A stretch of 39,525 bases of DNA from Candidatus Peribacteraceae bacterium (GTDB taxonomy: Bacteria; Patescibacteriota; Gracilibacteria; Peribacterales; Peribacteraceae), in contig JAQTQU010000007.1 of NCBI GenBank assembly GCA_028712095.1, positions 1 to 39,525 on the forward strand. The letters are read 5' to 3'. Position 1 is the stretch's first letter. The number at the start of each line of letters is the position of its first letter. A model generated the notes under the pieces. The model did no database searches and had not been told where the DNA came from. It worked only from the letters and a program-made list of their open reading frames with translations. Of the stretch, positions 29,900-37,428 are shown in pieces. Position numbers and translations under genes: made by a program.

Positions 29900-32800
29900 T
29901 CAGCGCACACGCAGGGTCAGCAGTGGCTGACGATCCGCAGCGAAGAGTTGCTGGCGGTAGCGGTCGCCCCAGAAGAAGGTGATGAGCGAATCCGGATGGG
30001 TCCAATAATGGCCGGAGTGATAGCGCTTGCAGCTCATGGGTGTGAGATCATTGGCGGAAACGGAGATATTATTACGAATACATGCATTCCAGATCGGGTT
30101 GGTGGAAAGGGGGATTCCCTTTGCATCTACGGGCATGATCTGCTGGATACTGGCAACGGAGACAGGAGGCGTGATGGAAGCCGAGCCGGAACACAGGCCG
30201 GGATCCTGCAGGGCCTGCTCTATGATGGCAGGCTGGAGATTGAAGAACGGAGCCATGTATTGAGCCATCCAGATAATCAGTGACGATTCGGCACGGGGAG
30301 AAATGGAACGCTGCAGGACACAGAGGATTTCACGTTGTCTCGGGATAATCACGTTATCGCCCTGTCCTCCGAATGCACCCGGAGCGACTGTGCCTCTGCC
30401 ACCTCCGCCTCCTCCCGCATTGGCGAGCACGAAGTGTACGACGGAGGAGTAAGAAGTCAGGTTATGGCCGCGGCCACTGCCGTTTTCGGGCGGCTGGGGG
30501 ACGACAACGAGCTCTGCAATATCGGAAGTGCTGCCGATGTTATTACTATCGCCGCTATAGACCGCCGTGAAGGAATGAGAGCCAAGCGCGAGAGACGAGG
30601 TTGTAAAACTGCCGGAACCGTTCGAGAGCGTGAGAACGGCAAGATCCGATCCGCCATCCCTGAAGGTGACTGTCCCGGAGGGGAAGAAGCCCGTGACAAT
30701 CGCTGTCAGTGACAAGTCATCACCAAAGAAACTCAAATTCGAAGAGAGGCTTAAGCTGACGGAGCTCTGGAATTTATCGACCACCTGAATGATCGCACCG
30801 GTCGAGGAGCTGCTGAGGTTATTGGCATCTCCCAGATAGTCCGCATGTACGTCATAGTTGCCTGTGGCAGAGAAGATGTAGTTGAGCGTGGCGGATCCGG
30901 CGAGGATCGTTCCACTGCCGAGAAGGGTGGAACCAGAAAGAAAATTCACGATTCCTGTGGGGTTGTACCCTCCGCTCACGCTTGCCGTGAAGAGCACCGT
31001 ATCACCGACGATGGAGGAATTCGGCACACCGATGGCGGTCGAGGTGGATGGCAGAGCCTTATCCACCACCTGTACCGTTGCCGAGGGGGAAGTGCTCGAA
31101 TTGTTACTGGCATCGCCGAGATAGCGTGCTTTCAGTAGGTAGTTCCCAGCTATCGTAAAGGTATGGGAGAGTGTGGCGCTCGTGCCCGTGAGAGCCACTG
31201 TTCCAAGAATTGTGGATCCACTCATAAAATCCACAAAGCCTGTGGGATGGAATCCTCCGGAAACCGTGGCGCTCAAGAGCACGCCCGAGCCCACGGTAGA
31301 GGAATTCGGCGCCGAGAGAACGGTCGCGGTGGCCGGAGAAGCCTTGGCAACCACCTGCATGACGGTGCCTGTTGATGTACTGAGGTTATTACTGCTGTCG
31401 CCGAGATAACGTGCGGAAAGAGTGTAGTCTCCAACGACTGTGAAAGCGTAGGTCAGAGAAGCGCTCGTACCGACGATGGAGCCGGTGCCGATAAGCACGG
31501 AACCACTCAAGAACTCCACAGTGCCCGTGGGATTGAACCCTCCAGTGACGTTGCCTGTCAGTGTAACGCTGTCGCCGACTGTGGATGTCGATGGCGCATT
31601 GAGCACAGTGGAGGTCACCGGTGAAGCCTTGTTCACCACTTGCAGCGTTCCTGTTCCGGACGTACTGGGATCATTGTTCCCATCGCCCAGATAGTGGGCG
31701 GTCAGTTGGTAATCTCCTACTGTCGTAAATATGACGCTGATACTCGTTTTCCCGCCCGTGAGGGAACCGGTTCCAATGACAACTGATCCACTCAGAAATT
31801 GCACGTTGCCCGTTGGGCCGAATCCCCCGCTCACACTCCCTGTCAGCGTCACGGGATCGCCCACGATAGAGGCATTGGGAGCCGAGAGAACGGTATTGGT
31901 GGTCGTGGAGACTGATGTGACGGTAAGCAGACCATCCACAAACGCGAAGAAGTAATTGGATGACGCGAGTGAACCGGTTCCGGCAGTGATGGCGTAGGGG
32001 CTGCCCGAAACAGGGCTGGCGGGTGTGGCGGCTGTCGTTAAGCTTGGTGAGCCGGTGACGTCGGACGTTCCGAGAACTTCCCCATTCACGAAGCCGCTGT
32101 AGCCGGCGGTAAAAGCCGGATTCGCAGCACCGTAGGCGCGGCTCGCGCCATCCGCGGTGACGGTCAGGGTCGCCTTGTTCACGACCTGCATGAGAACGGG
32201 GGAGGTGGCTGTTTCATTTTCGTTGTCTCCCGAATAGACAGCAGTTATTGAGTGAGAGCCGCCACCTAGAGTGCTTGTGGCGAAGGTCGCGGAACCTCCG
32301 GCGAGAGCTACGCCCGACGCGATCGTCGTTAATCCATCCTTAAAATCCACCGTGCCCGTTGGCGAGTAGCCGCCGGAGACCGTTGCGGTGAAGGTGACGC
32401 TATTGCCGTACGTGGAAGGGTTGAAATCCGGGGTGACGGCGGCGGTGGGCGTGAGCTTGTCGGCGCCGCAGTACGGAGCGGCCAGGCGGGTCACCTGTGC
32501 CTCCGTGAGCGCTGCGTTGTAGAGGCGGGCATCATCCATCATTCCGGAGAAGCGTTGTCCGACGAGACTGCGTGCTCCTATTTCGAACGCGGCGCTATTG
32601 AGTATGCTCCCCACGAGCGCATCCACGATGGCTGTGGTGGACTGAGCGGAGCCATCCACGTACATCTGCACCCCCGCGGCCACGCCGGAACCGTCGTAGG
32701 TGAAAGCCAGATGGTGCCATGTTCCGGCTGAGAGGGCGGAAGACCCCACGACGCGGAGATAGTTGCCTGCCCCGTAATCACGAATGATCCATGTTTCGGG

Positions 32801-33283
32801 CACGCCCGCATTCAGGACGAAAAGGTATCCGCGCTTCGCCGACGTCGTATCATCAATTTTGTGCCCAATGACTCGGTAACTGCCGAAGGATACTCCATCC
32901 ACCCACACAGAAGCGGAGAACGCATCGCTCGTATCGAACTGTAACGCGGGAACATCCCCCACGGAGACAACACTATTCGTTCCATTGAATATGAGTGAGG
33001 CGGGATCATCGAAGCCAATCGATGGCGGGACGGAGGCAGACCATCCGCCGGTGCCGCCGATGCTTCCCGTGTTGCCTCCGATGGTATCGGCCGCCGATGC
33101 GCCCGTTCCTTCGTCGAACTTCCAATAGCCAACGAGGCTGGCATCTTCTGGCGTGCAAACGAGAACGGCGGCGCTGGCCATCGGCACGAACACCGGAATC
33201 ACCGAGAGCATCGGGCTAAAGATGAGACTGATCACCAGAGGAAAGAGCTGCACTCTGGCAAAGAATTTTTGCGTGAAACGCAT
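29900..33283 (-). CDS. Giant secreted adhesin-like protein (LamG, Ig-like and MBG domains)
   Basis: 1127 aa from ATG 33283. Signal peptide (about 1-38, ending MASA). A LamG/concanavalin-like jellyroll is at about 45-275 (VGYWKFDEGTG..., AGTWHHLAFTYDGSG, FSGMMDDARLYNAALTEAQV). An Ig-like domain (277-368) and one MBG domain (about 369-452, KATLTVTADGASRAYGAANP) follow. Next come five Ig-like modules of about 93 residues (459-862), each with GGF/Y.PTG.V.F.SGS and ARYLGD..N..S. The last ~265 residues are unrelated: a Gly run (GGGGGGRG), then a domain with four or five Cys and no membrane span. No surface anchor is visible, so attachment is non-covalent or via that domain. The strong promoter has a short leader. 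Confidence 0.88.
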   Translation of the reverse strand: MRFTQKFFARVQLFPLVISLIFSPMLSVIPVFVPMASAAVLVCTPEDASLVGYWKFDEGTGASAADTIGGNTGSIGGTGGWSASVPPSIGFDDPASLIFNGTNSVVSVGDVPALQFDTSDAFSASVWVDGVSFGSYRVIGHKIDDTTSAKRGYLFVLNAGVPETWIIRDYGAGNYLRVVGSSALSAGTWHHLAFTYDGSGVAAGVQMYVDGSAQSTTAIVDALVGSILNSAAFEIGARSLVGQRFSGMMDDARLYNAALTEAQVTRLAAPYCGADKLTPTAAVTPDFNPSTYGNSVTFTATVSGGYSPTGTVDFKDGLTTIASGVALAGGSATFATSTLGGGSHSITAVYSGDNENETATSPVLMQVVNKATLTVTADGASRAYGAANPAFTAGYSGFVNGEVLGTSDVTGSPSLTTAATPASPVSGSPYAITAGTGSLASSNYFFAFVDGLLTVTSVSTTTNTVLSAPNASIVGDPVTLTGSVSGGFGPTGNVQFLSGSVVIGTGSLTGGKTSISVIFTTVGDYQLTAHYLGDGNNDPSTSGTGTLQVVNKASPVTSTVLNAPSTSTVGDSVTLTGNVTGGFNPTGTVEFLSGSVLIGTGSIVGTSASLTYAFTVVGDYTLSARYLGDSSNNLSTSTGTVMQVVAKASPATATVLSAPNSSTVGSGVLLSATVSGGFHPTGFVDFMSGSTILGTVALTGTSATLSHTFTIAGNYLLKARYLGDASNNSSTSPSATVQVVDKALPSTSTAIGVPNSSIVGDTVLFTASVSGGYNPTGIVNFLSGSTLLGSGTILAGSATLNYIFSATGNYDVHADYLGDANNLSSSSTGAIIQVVDKFQSSVSLSLSSNLSFFGDDLSLTAIVTGFFPSGTVTFRDGGSDLAVLTLSNGSGSFTTSSLALGSHSFTAVYSGDSNNIGSTSDIAELVVVPQPPENGSGRGHNLTSYSSVVHFVLANAGGGGGGRGTVAPGAFGGQGDNVIIPRQREILCVLQRSISPRAESSLIIWMAQYMAPFFNLQPAIIEQALQDPGLCSGSASITPPVSVASIQQIMPVDAKGIPLSTNPIWNACIRNNISVSANDLTPMSCKRYHSGHYWTHPDSLITFFWGDRYRQQLFAADRQPLLTLRVR
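30700..31905 (-). repeat. Tandem ~280-bp Ig-module repeats inside the adhesin gene
   Basis: Starts of successive modules (TVLSAPNAS, TVLNAPSTS, TVLSAPNSS, TAIGVPNSS, then a diverged LSLSSNLSF) fall roughly every 280-285 bp. Similarity between copies is visible at DNA level, so recombination between them could change the number of modules. Confidence 0.8.
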
Positions 33284-33306
33284 GCAGAGAGGGGAAAGAG
33301 CGGGCG

Positions 33307-33334
33307 AATCTATCATGTGAGGTGATGTTGTCAA
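33307..33334 (-). promoter_or_regulatory. Promoter of the giant adhesin-like gene
   Basis: Minus strand TTGACA (33334-33329), a 16-bp spacer and TAGATT (33312-33307). The predicted leader before ATG 33283 is about 17 nt and pyrimidine-rich. Confidence 0.65.
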
Positions 33335-33548
33335 GAGTGCACTGCCAATACGGTGATTCCGGATGGGGACCCGCACGTTGTTCGGTTTTTCCCGAGCCCT
33401 TCTCTGTGGGACATTTCCAACCCGTCGGAATGTATTGACTTCATAGAGTACTCTGCTCTCAAATGTATTTGTCGTCCCCCGAAAAGTCGCCTGTGGTGGT
33501 GGGGGAGAGGATGGTCAATGCAGCGTAAATTTGCTACAATGCTATGAT

Positions 33549-33677
33549 ATGAAGTTTTCACAAATTCTGCACATCGCCCGTTGTCCCCTCACCCTACCCT
33601 CTCCCCCTTTCCGAGGGGAGAGGAGACAAGGAAACGTATTGAATCGAGATGAGCTAAAACAAGAGGTGATGGTTTAA
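33549..33677 (+). CDS. Possible 42-aa leader ORF before M23 gene
   Basis: ATG 33549 lies 8 bp after the TACAAT box, the same geometry as the leaderless genes, and the frame runs 42 codons (MKFSQILHIARCPLTLPSPP...) to a TAA 22 bp before the M23 start. The middle of the frame is an intergenic hairpin repeat, so it may be a broken or chance ORF. A short translated leader that controls the M23 gene is possible but not shown. Confidence 0.3.
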   Translation: MKFSQILHIARCPLTLPSPPFRGERRQGNVLNRDELKQEVMV

Positions 33678-33699
33678 TGCCTTTTACCATTTTTTGCTG

Positions 33700-34641
33700 A
33701 TGCTCCGCGTCGAAATAGACATCCCCCATCCGGTCGAAACGCTCTTCCTGTTGTTCGCAACGGGAGGGGTGCTGTTGTGGATGACGTGGGACGTTCCGCA
33801 GAGCAGGAAGACTCAGGCGTCGATCGCTCCCGCCCATGCCGCATCGACAACGGATACAGAGATCGGTGGCGACGGTGGGCTTGCCCACCGTAGTCCGGAC
33901 GAAGGCGGGCCGGATCGTCAGGCACGCATGCTGGCACTGCGGAGTGCCGAGGATGACGCCCGCCGCATCCGCACCGAGCAGGCGGTCCTGGAACGCAGCG
34001 AAGAAATCCTGCGTTACGAATTGAAAATTCTGGAGGATGAAGCGGTCCGTTCGGGCGATGACGCGGCTGTGCGCAGAGCAAAAGAGAAGCTGCTTTCGTT
34101 GCTGGCCGATGAGCGCGCTGCCGAGGAGCAGTTCCGTCAGACTCTGCGGGAGATGTGGGAAGCCGAGGGGCTCTCGGCCACGGCGGTCGTGGGCAGCCCG
34201 GGGATCGTACACGTGCTGTGGCCCGTGGAACCGGACGAAGGACTCTCTGCCACGTTTCACGATCCTGCGTACGAACAGCGATTCGGTATTCCGCACAACG
34301 CCATCGACATTCCGGTGCCGCAGGGTTCCGCCATCCGCAGCGCCGCGGATGGTGTGGTGGATACGATCGTTGATAACGGTCTGGGATACAGCTACATCAT
34401 CGTCAAGCACGAGGGATTTGCCACACTGTACGGCCACGCGAGCAACTTCTTCGTGGCCGAGGGCGATCGGGTCCGGCAGGGCGATGTCCTCGCCGCATCC
34501 GGCGGCATGCCGGGAACGCCCGGAGCGGGCACGCTCACGACGGGTCCGCACCTGCACTTCGAGGTGATCGTCGGCGGCGAGCGCGTCGATCCGCTCACGG
34601 TTCTTCCGGCGCGGCAGGGGCTGCGCCCAGTGCAGCAGTGA
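33700..34641 (+). CDS. M23 family metallopeptidase with coiled coil (EnvC/NlpD-like layout)
   Basis: 313 aa from ATG 33700 (a TTG at 33694 is also in frame). A membrane segment (VETLFLLFATGGVLLWMTW) is followed by a charged coiled coil (about 70-150, RSAEDDARRIRTEQAVLERS...) and a C-terminal M23 domain with H199-xxx-D203 (HNAIDIPVPQG), LYGHAS and H284-L-H286 (GPHLHFEV). Zinc ligands are intact. Coiled coil plus M23 is the layout of division-associated peptidoglycan hydrolases and their activators. Its 3' end overlaps the convergent dgt gene by 47 bp. It and the other M23 gene flank the giant adhesin-like gene. Confidence 0.9.
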   Translation: MLRVEIDIPHPVETLFLLFATGGVLLWMTWDVPQSRKTQASIAPAHAASTTDTEIGGDGGLAHRSPDEGGPDRQARMLALRSAEDDARRIRTEQAVLERSEEILRYELKILEDEAVRSGDDAAVRRAKEKLLSLLADERAAEEQFRQTLREMWEAEGLSATAVVGSPGIVHVLWPVEPDEGLSATFHDPAYEQRFGIPHNAIDIPVPQGSAIRSAADGVVDTIVDNGLGYSYIIVKHEGFATLYGHASNFFVAEGDRVRQGDVLAASGGMPGTPGAGTLTTGPHLHFEVIVGGERVDPLTVLPARQGLRPVQQ

Positions 34642-35740
34642 GCTTGAGCTCACATGCCTGTTTCAGTGCGAACGCATCCGTCATGCCCGAGACATAGTCT
34701 TTGACAGCTTCCGGCAGGGGGCTCGAGTTTTTCTTCACGAGAGCGAGAATCTTGTCCGATGGATGACTGGCGTACTGTCGGCACAGAGTGGTCACGATGG
34801 ATTGTCCATAGGCGTTGCAGGTCTGTACGTGCGGATGCAGGTACAAGTGCTGCCAGAGAAAATCGTGGAGTGTTTTGAGTTCTTTCTGCATTGCATCCGA
34901 GAAGCGCACGAGGGGGGCCTGTGCGGCAGAGACATCCTTGAGAGTGCCGATTGTATGGGTCTTGAGTTCCCGCTCGGTGGCGGCGTACAGGTCGGTGACG
35001 AGCAGATGAATGAGTGCTCCGCGCAGCGAGGTGCCCCGCGCATTGGCGCGTTTCGCTGCCGATTTGGTGAGAGGCAGCGCGGTGATTTCTTCGAACATGA
35101 AAAGTTTTGCGCTCAGTCCGTCGTCACAGTCGTGCGCGGTGTAGGCGATCTCGTCGGCAATATTCACAAGCTGTCCCTCCAAGGTGGGAATGTACCCGTG
35201 TGAAGCGCTTTCTGGGGTGTCATGTGGGGTGAGATGTTTTTGAAGACCCTCCAGTATTTCGCGGTTGAGGTTGAGTCCGGGCGTGCGTGCCGCGTGTTCC
35301 TCGAGCAGTGTCACGATCCGGAGTGATTGTTCGTTGTGCTCAAACGTTCCTTCTTGTGTCTGCATCCACGCATCCAACGCTTCCTCCCCCGCGTGGCCGA
35401 AGGGCGGGTGGCCGAGATCGTGCGCGAGGGCGATGCACTCGGCAAGGTCCTCATTGAGGCTCAGTGTCCGTGCGATGTCGCGGCTGATCTGCGCGACTTC
35501 GAGAGTGTGCGTCAGGCGCGTGCGCACGTGATCTGATCCTCCCGCCACGAAGACCTGTGTCTTCCCTTTCAATCTGCGAAAAGCCTGCGTGTGGATGATG
35601 CGGTCGCGGTCGCGCTGAAAGGGGAATCGCGTTTCATCCTCCGGCTCCTTCATCGACCGTCCCAGTGTGCCTCCGTGCGGTACTGCGTAGGGAGCGAGGA
35701 GGGTATTGGCCTGGTTCAGGCGTTCTTGGAGTGGGGGCAT
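34595..35740 (-). CDS. dgt: dGTP triphosphohydrolase (HD-domain dNTPase)
   Basis: Hydrolyses dGTP or other dNTPs to the nucleoside and triphosphate, adjusting nucleotide pools. 381 aa from ATG 35740. This start is preferred over an in-frame GTG at 35767 because a TACACT -10 box (35755-35750) lies between them, 9 bp before the ATG. HD signature: H78 in TRLTHTLEVAQ, H107-D108 in LAHDLGHPPFGHAGEE, and further acidic residues in ADEIAYTAHDCDDGL. FRRLKGKTQVF is characteristic of the dGTPase group. Sits downstream of pgeF, another purine-handling gene, but 750 bp away. Confidence 0.94.
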   Translation of the reverse strand: MPPLQERLNQANTLLAPYAVPHGGTLGRSMKEPEDETRFPFQRDRDRIIHTQAFRRLKGKTQVFVAGGSDHVRTRLTHTLEVAQISRDIARTLSLNEDLAECIALAHDLGHPPFGHAGEEALDAWMQTQEGTFEHNEQSLRIVTLLEEHAARTPGLNLNREILEGLQKHLTPHDTPESASHGYIPTLEGQLVNIADEIAYTAHDCDDGLSAKLFMFEEITALPLTKSAAKRANARGTSLRGALIHLLVTDLYAATERELKTHTIGTLKDVSAAQAPLVRFSDAMQKELKTLHDFLWQHLYLHPHVQTCNAYGQSIVTTLCRQYASHPSDKILALVKKNSSPLPEAVKDYVSGMTDAFALKQACELKLTAALGAAPAAPEEP

Positions 35741-36112
35741 GAGAGAACCAGTGTACCTCTTTTCCACCCTTTTCTGGCGACAAAGAAGGGATCATTTCCT
35801 CGTTGAGGAACATATGAATCGGTTTCTTTTGTCAGAGGAGGAGGGAAAAGAGTTCGGTTCCCTACCCCCTCCGACACCTCCCTAACCTTCCTAACAGTAA
35901 ACCTCGTAATTCTGTTGACCCTTTTCTGACATTGACCCAATGGTGCTATGCGCCGTTTTTTTGTTTTCTGTGTGTGTTTCCGTTTCTCCGAATAAGTTTT
36001 GGAAATAAAAAATCTTGCCGCAAGCACGCCAATACTCATTGCGAAGTTGTACGTTGTTGTCGCACAGCGACATCAATAATTCGTGCCGAAGCGCGAGGAT
36101 CTCGTGGGATTG

Positions 36113-36210
36113 AAATAATTCGTCGCGAAGACGGGCTTTGCCCGTCTGGAGCGACACCACTCAGGGAAAGGGGAGCTCGTGAGGGGGAAACCGTAGGTTT
36201 CTTCCTCACG
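36113..36210 (+). repeat. Two-hairpin interspersed repeat, copy 2
   Basis: Hairpin GTCGCGAAGACGGGC (36122-36136) / GCCCGTCTGGAGCGAC (36140-36155), a short linker, and hairpin CGTGAGG (36178-36184) / CCTCACG (36204-36210). It is the inverse of 12450-12547, with the loop sequence CCGTAGG kept but the second hairpin flipped. Confidence 0.8.
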
Positions 36211-36220
36211 TCCAAACAGC

Positions 36221-36392
36221 CGTTGAGCAGGGACGCTATGCTCCTGGGTTACCAGGTGGGTGACCGCATCCCCCGACCACGGTCGGGAGAGAGTAGGCCT
36301 CCCCTAGAGCACTTGAGGAGAAACGTACCGGCTCTGACGTGCCGTCCAGACGATGGGATTCTAGCAATGAGGATGGAGGATTGCCATGTGGC
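36221..36392. ncRNA. Candidate structured RNA, strand undetermined
   Basis: Consecutive stems without coding potential: GAGCA/TGCTC (36225-36243); CCTGG-GTTA-CCAGG (36243-36256); GGT/ACC just after; CCCGAC-CACG-GTCGGG (36272-36287); GCTC (36240) with GAGC (36307) could close a multi-branch junction around them. CGGC/GCCG (near 36329-36343) and GCAAT/ATTGC (near 36364-36384) follow. It does not match the conserved cores of RNase P, tmRNA, SRP RNA, 6S RNA, T-box, TPP or GEMM elements as I know them. On the minus strand it lies between pgeF and dgt. Confidence 0.4.
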
Positions 36393-36400
36393 TCTTTTGA

Positions 36401-36515
36401 GAGGAAACAGAAGAAACAGAGGACGCAGAAGAAGAAAAGGAAATAAAGGAGAACGATTGTGACCACACCTCTTTTTATTCCTTTCTTTCCTCTATTCCCT
36501 TTCATTCCTGTCCAA
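36401..36515. repeat. Inverted array of 9-nt units after pgeF
   Basis: The purine-rich arm has units GAGGAAACA, GAAGAAACA, GAGGACGCA, GAAGAAGAA, AAGGAAATA. The pyrimidine-rich arm has TCTTTTTAT, TCCTTTCTT, TCCTCTATT, CCCTTTCAT. They meet around ATTGTGACCACACC and overlap the 3' end of pgeF. Same architecture as 9946-10077 with a different unit sequence. Confidence 0.6.
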
Positions 36516-37178
36516 CAGGACGCATCCCAGCACGTTCGTCCATCCACGTTTCACTGCTTCGCGGTCGCCTCCCCGGTAGGTCCAATACGTTTGCGGGGCG
36601 CAGCAGGTGCAATCCGGCGAGCGTTCGAAATGATCCCGCGGAAGTCCCAGCGTGAAGAGTTGTGCATCCGCCGCTCCGCGCAAGTCGGCCTGGTTTCCGT
36701 TGATGAATTCCGGGGGAATGGAAGGGAGTTCGCGCTCAGGGTCACTGAACCCTGCGCATTTCTGGCAGAGCGATGGCCCTGCGGCGACCCATGTGTCTTT
36801 CGGATCGATCTTCCATTCGTTTTTCAGCGTCGCGAAAAATGCTCGAATGGCTCCGGCGATGAGCCCGCGCCAGCCCGCGTGCAGCACGCCGAGGACGTGA
36901 TGTTCCGGTGCATAGACGACGAAGGACTGGCAGTCGGCGAACCGTACCGAGAGGGCGAGCCCGCTTTGGTCCGTGATGAGGCCGTCCGCTCCCGGCGCGT
37001 AGCGGATGGCATCGCGGGCGATGCTGATTTTTGTTCCGTGCACCTGCTCCGCGTAGGCCTCCTCTTTCACTCCCAGGACCCCGCACACGTCATGCGGCCG
37101 CGCATCCTCTTTTGCCCACTGGACCACTTTGATCCGGTCGGAAAACGGCGTGAACAGTGAAAAGGGAGCGTGGAGCAT
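36492..37178 (-). CDS. pgeF: Peptidoglycan editing factor / purine nucleoside phosphorylase (YfiH family)
   Basis: A cytoplasmic zinc enzyme of the laccase-domain (YfiH) family, variously shown to act on purine nucleosides and to remove wrong UDP-MurNAc-amino-acid precursors. 228 aa from ATG 37178; the longer frame upstream crosses repeats. Metal-site segments are present: EQVHGTKISIA, ADGLITDQSGLALSVRFADC and VLHAGWRGLIAG. AAGPSLCQKC and DCTCCAPQTYWTYRGGD complete the family pattern. A TACAAT -10 box lies 8 bp before the ATG, so it is probably leaderless. Confidence 0.92.
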   Translation of the reverse strand: MLHAPFSLFTPFSDRIKVVQWAKEDARPHDVCGVLGVKEEAYAEQVHGTKISIARDAIRYAPGADGLITDQSGLALSVRFADCQSFVVYAPEHHVLGVLHAGWRGLIAGAIRAFFATLKNEWKIDPKDTWVAAGPSLCQKCAGFSDPERELPSIPPEFINGNQADLRGAADAQLFTLGLPRDHFERSPDCTCCAPQTYWTYRGGDREAVKRGWTNVLGCVLLDRNERE

Positions 37179-37228
37179 GAGGCGGCATTGTAGCAAACCC
37201 CTCTTCCCAACCCTCTCTTTAACACAAA

Positions 37229-37320
37229 CCTCCATCCCCCGGCCCCTTCCTCCCAAGGAGGAAGGGGAGCAGAACAAAGTGCGTCCCTCCTCCTCGGGAG
37301 GAGGGATTGAGGGTGGAGGA
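37229..37320. repeat. Pair of REP-like hairpins in mirror arrangement
   Basis: Hairpin one, CCCCTTCCTCC (37243-37253)/GGAGGAAGGGG (37257-37267), is preceded by AACCTCCATCCCCC, the inverse of the foot at 14674-14692. Hairpin two, CCCTCCTCC (37285-37293)/GGAGGAGGG (37297-37305), is followed by ATTGAGGGTGGAGG, a diverged foot in the direct orientation. Two opposed units make a BIME-like composite, between divergent pgeF and the 37429 gene. Confidence 0.7.
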
Positions 37321-37428
37321 TAAGGAAACAAGAGAGGGAAAGGGGGAGAAGGGGTAAGGGAGTAAAAGGGCGCTGATTTCACGAGGATTTCCTTTCCCGC
37401 GCTTTTTATACAGCGATATATTGATGGT

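Larger units (their letters stand above)
33284..33699. other. Divergent spacer between adhesin and second M23 gene
   Basis: 416 bp. The adhesin promoter is at the left end. The middle (33340-33530) shows nothing convincing. A TACAAT -10 at 33535-33540 precedes a short ORF (33549-33677) that runs through a CTCTCCCC/GGGGAGAG hairpin at about 33598-33625. The M23 ATG follows at 33700. Confidence 0.6.
35741..36491. other. Repeat- and structure-rich spacer between dgt and pgeF
   Basis: 751 bp, the longest gene-free stretch. It contains the dgt promoter region; a small hairpin TTCCTC-GTT-GAGGAA near 35795; an A/T-rich part with TTGACCC twice (about 35918 and 35935); two AATAATTCGT half-repeats (36076, 36115); the two-hairpin repeat copy 2 (36113-36210); a candidate structured RNA (36221-36392); and a 9-nt-unit inverted array (36401 on). 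An 89-codon minus-strand frame (35891-36160) runs through the first half of the repeat and is not accepted as a gene. Confidence 0.6.

Noticed and set aside
30700-31905. Regular repeats that could suggest a CRISPR-like array
   Set aside because: The period is about 280 bp, the units are coding Ig modules, and there are no short identical repeats with unique spacers. No cas genes occur in the window.
33271-33283. GCGTGAAACGCAT at the adhesin start, matching the IS30 left end plus flank
   Set aside because: A 13-bp match is expected by chance several times in a window this size, and the match is part of the signal-peptide start codons.
35891-36160. An 89-codon minus-strand frame upstream of dgt
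   Set aside because: It crosses the first hairpin of the two-hairpin repeat, has no start signals and no recognisable fold; its N-terminus is repeat-derived.
36253-36270. GGTGGGTGACCGC as a T-box-like antiterminator motif
   Set aside because: It lacks the full GGGTGGNACCGCG core, a specifier loop and a downstream terminator; no amino-acid gene follows on that strand.
36236-36547. A 103-codon minus-strand frame
   Set aside because: It runs through the 9-nt array (FLFFFCVLCFFCFL) and the structured region, with no support for translation.
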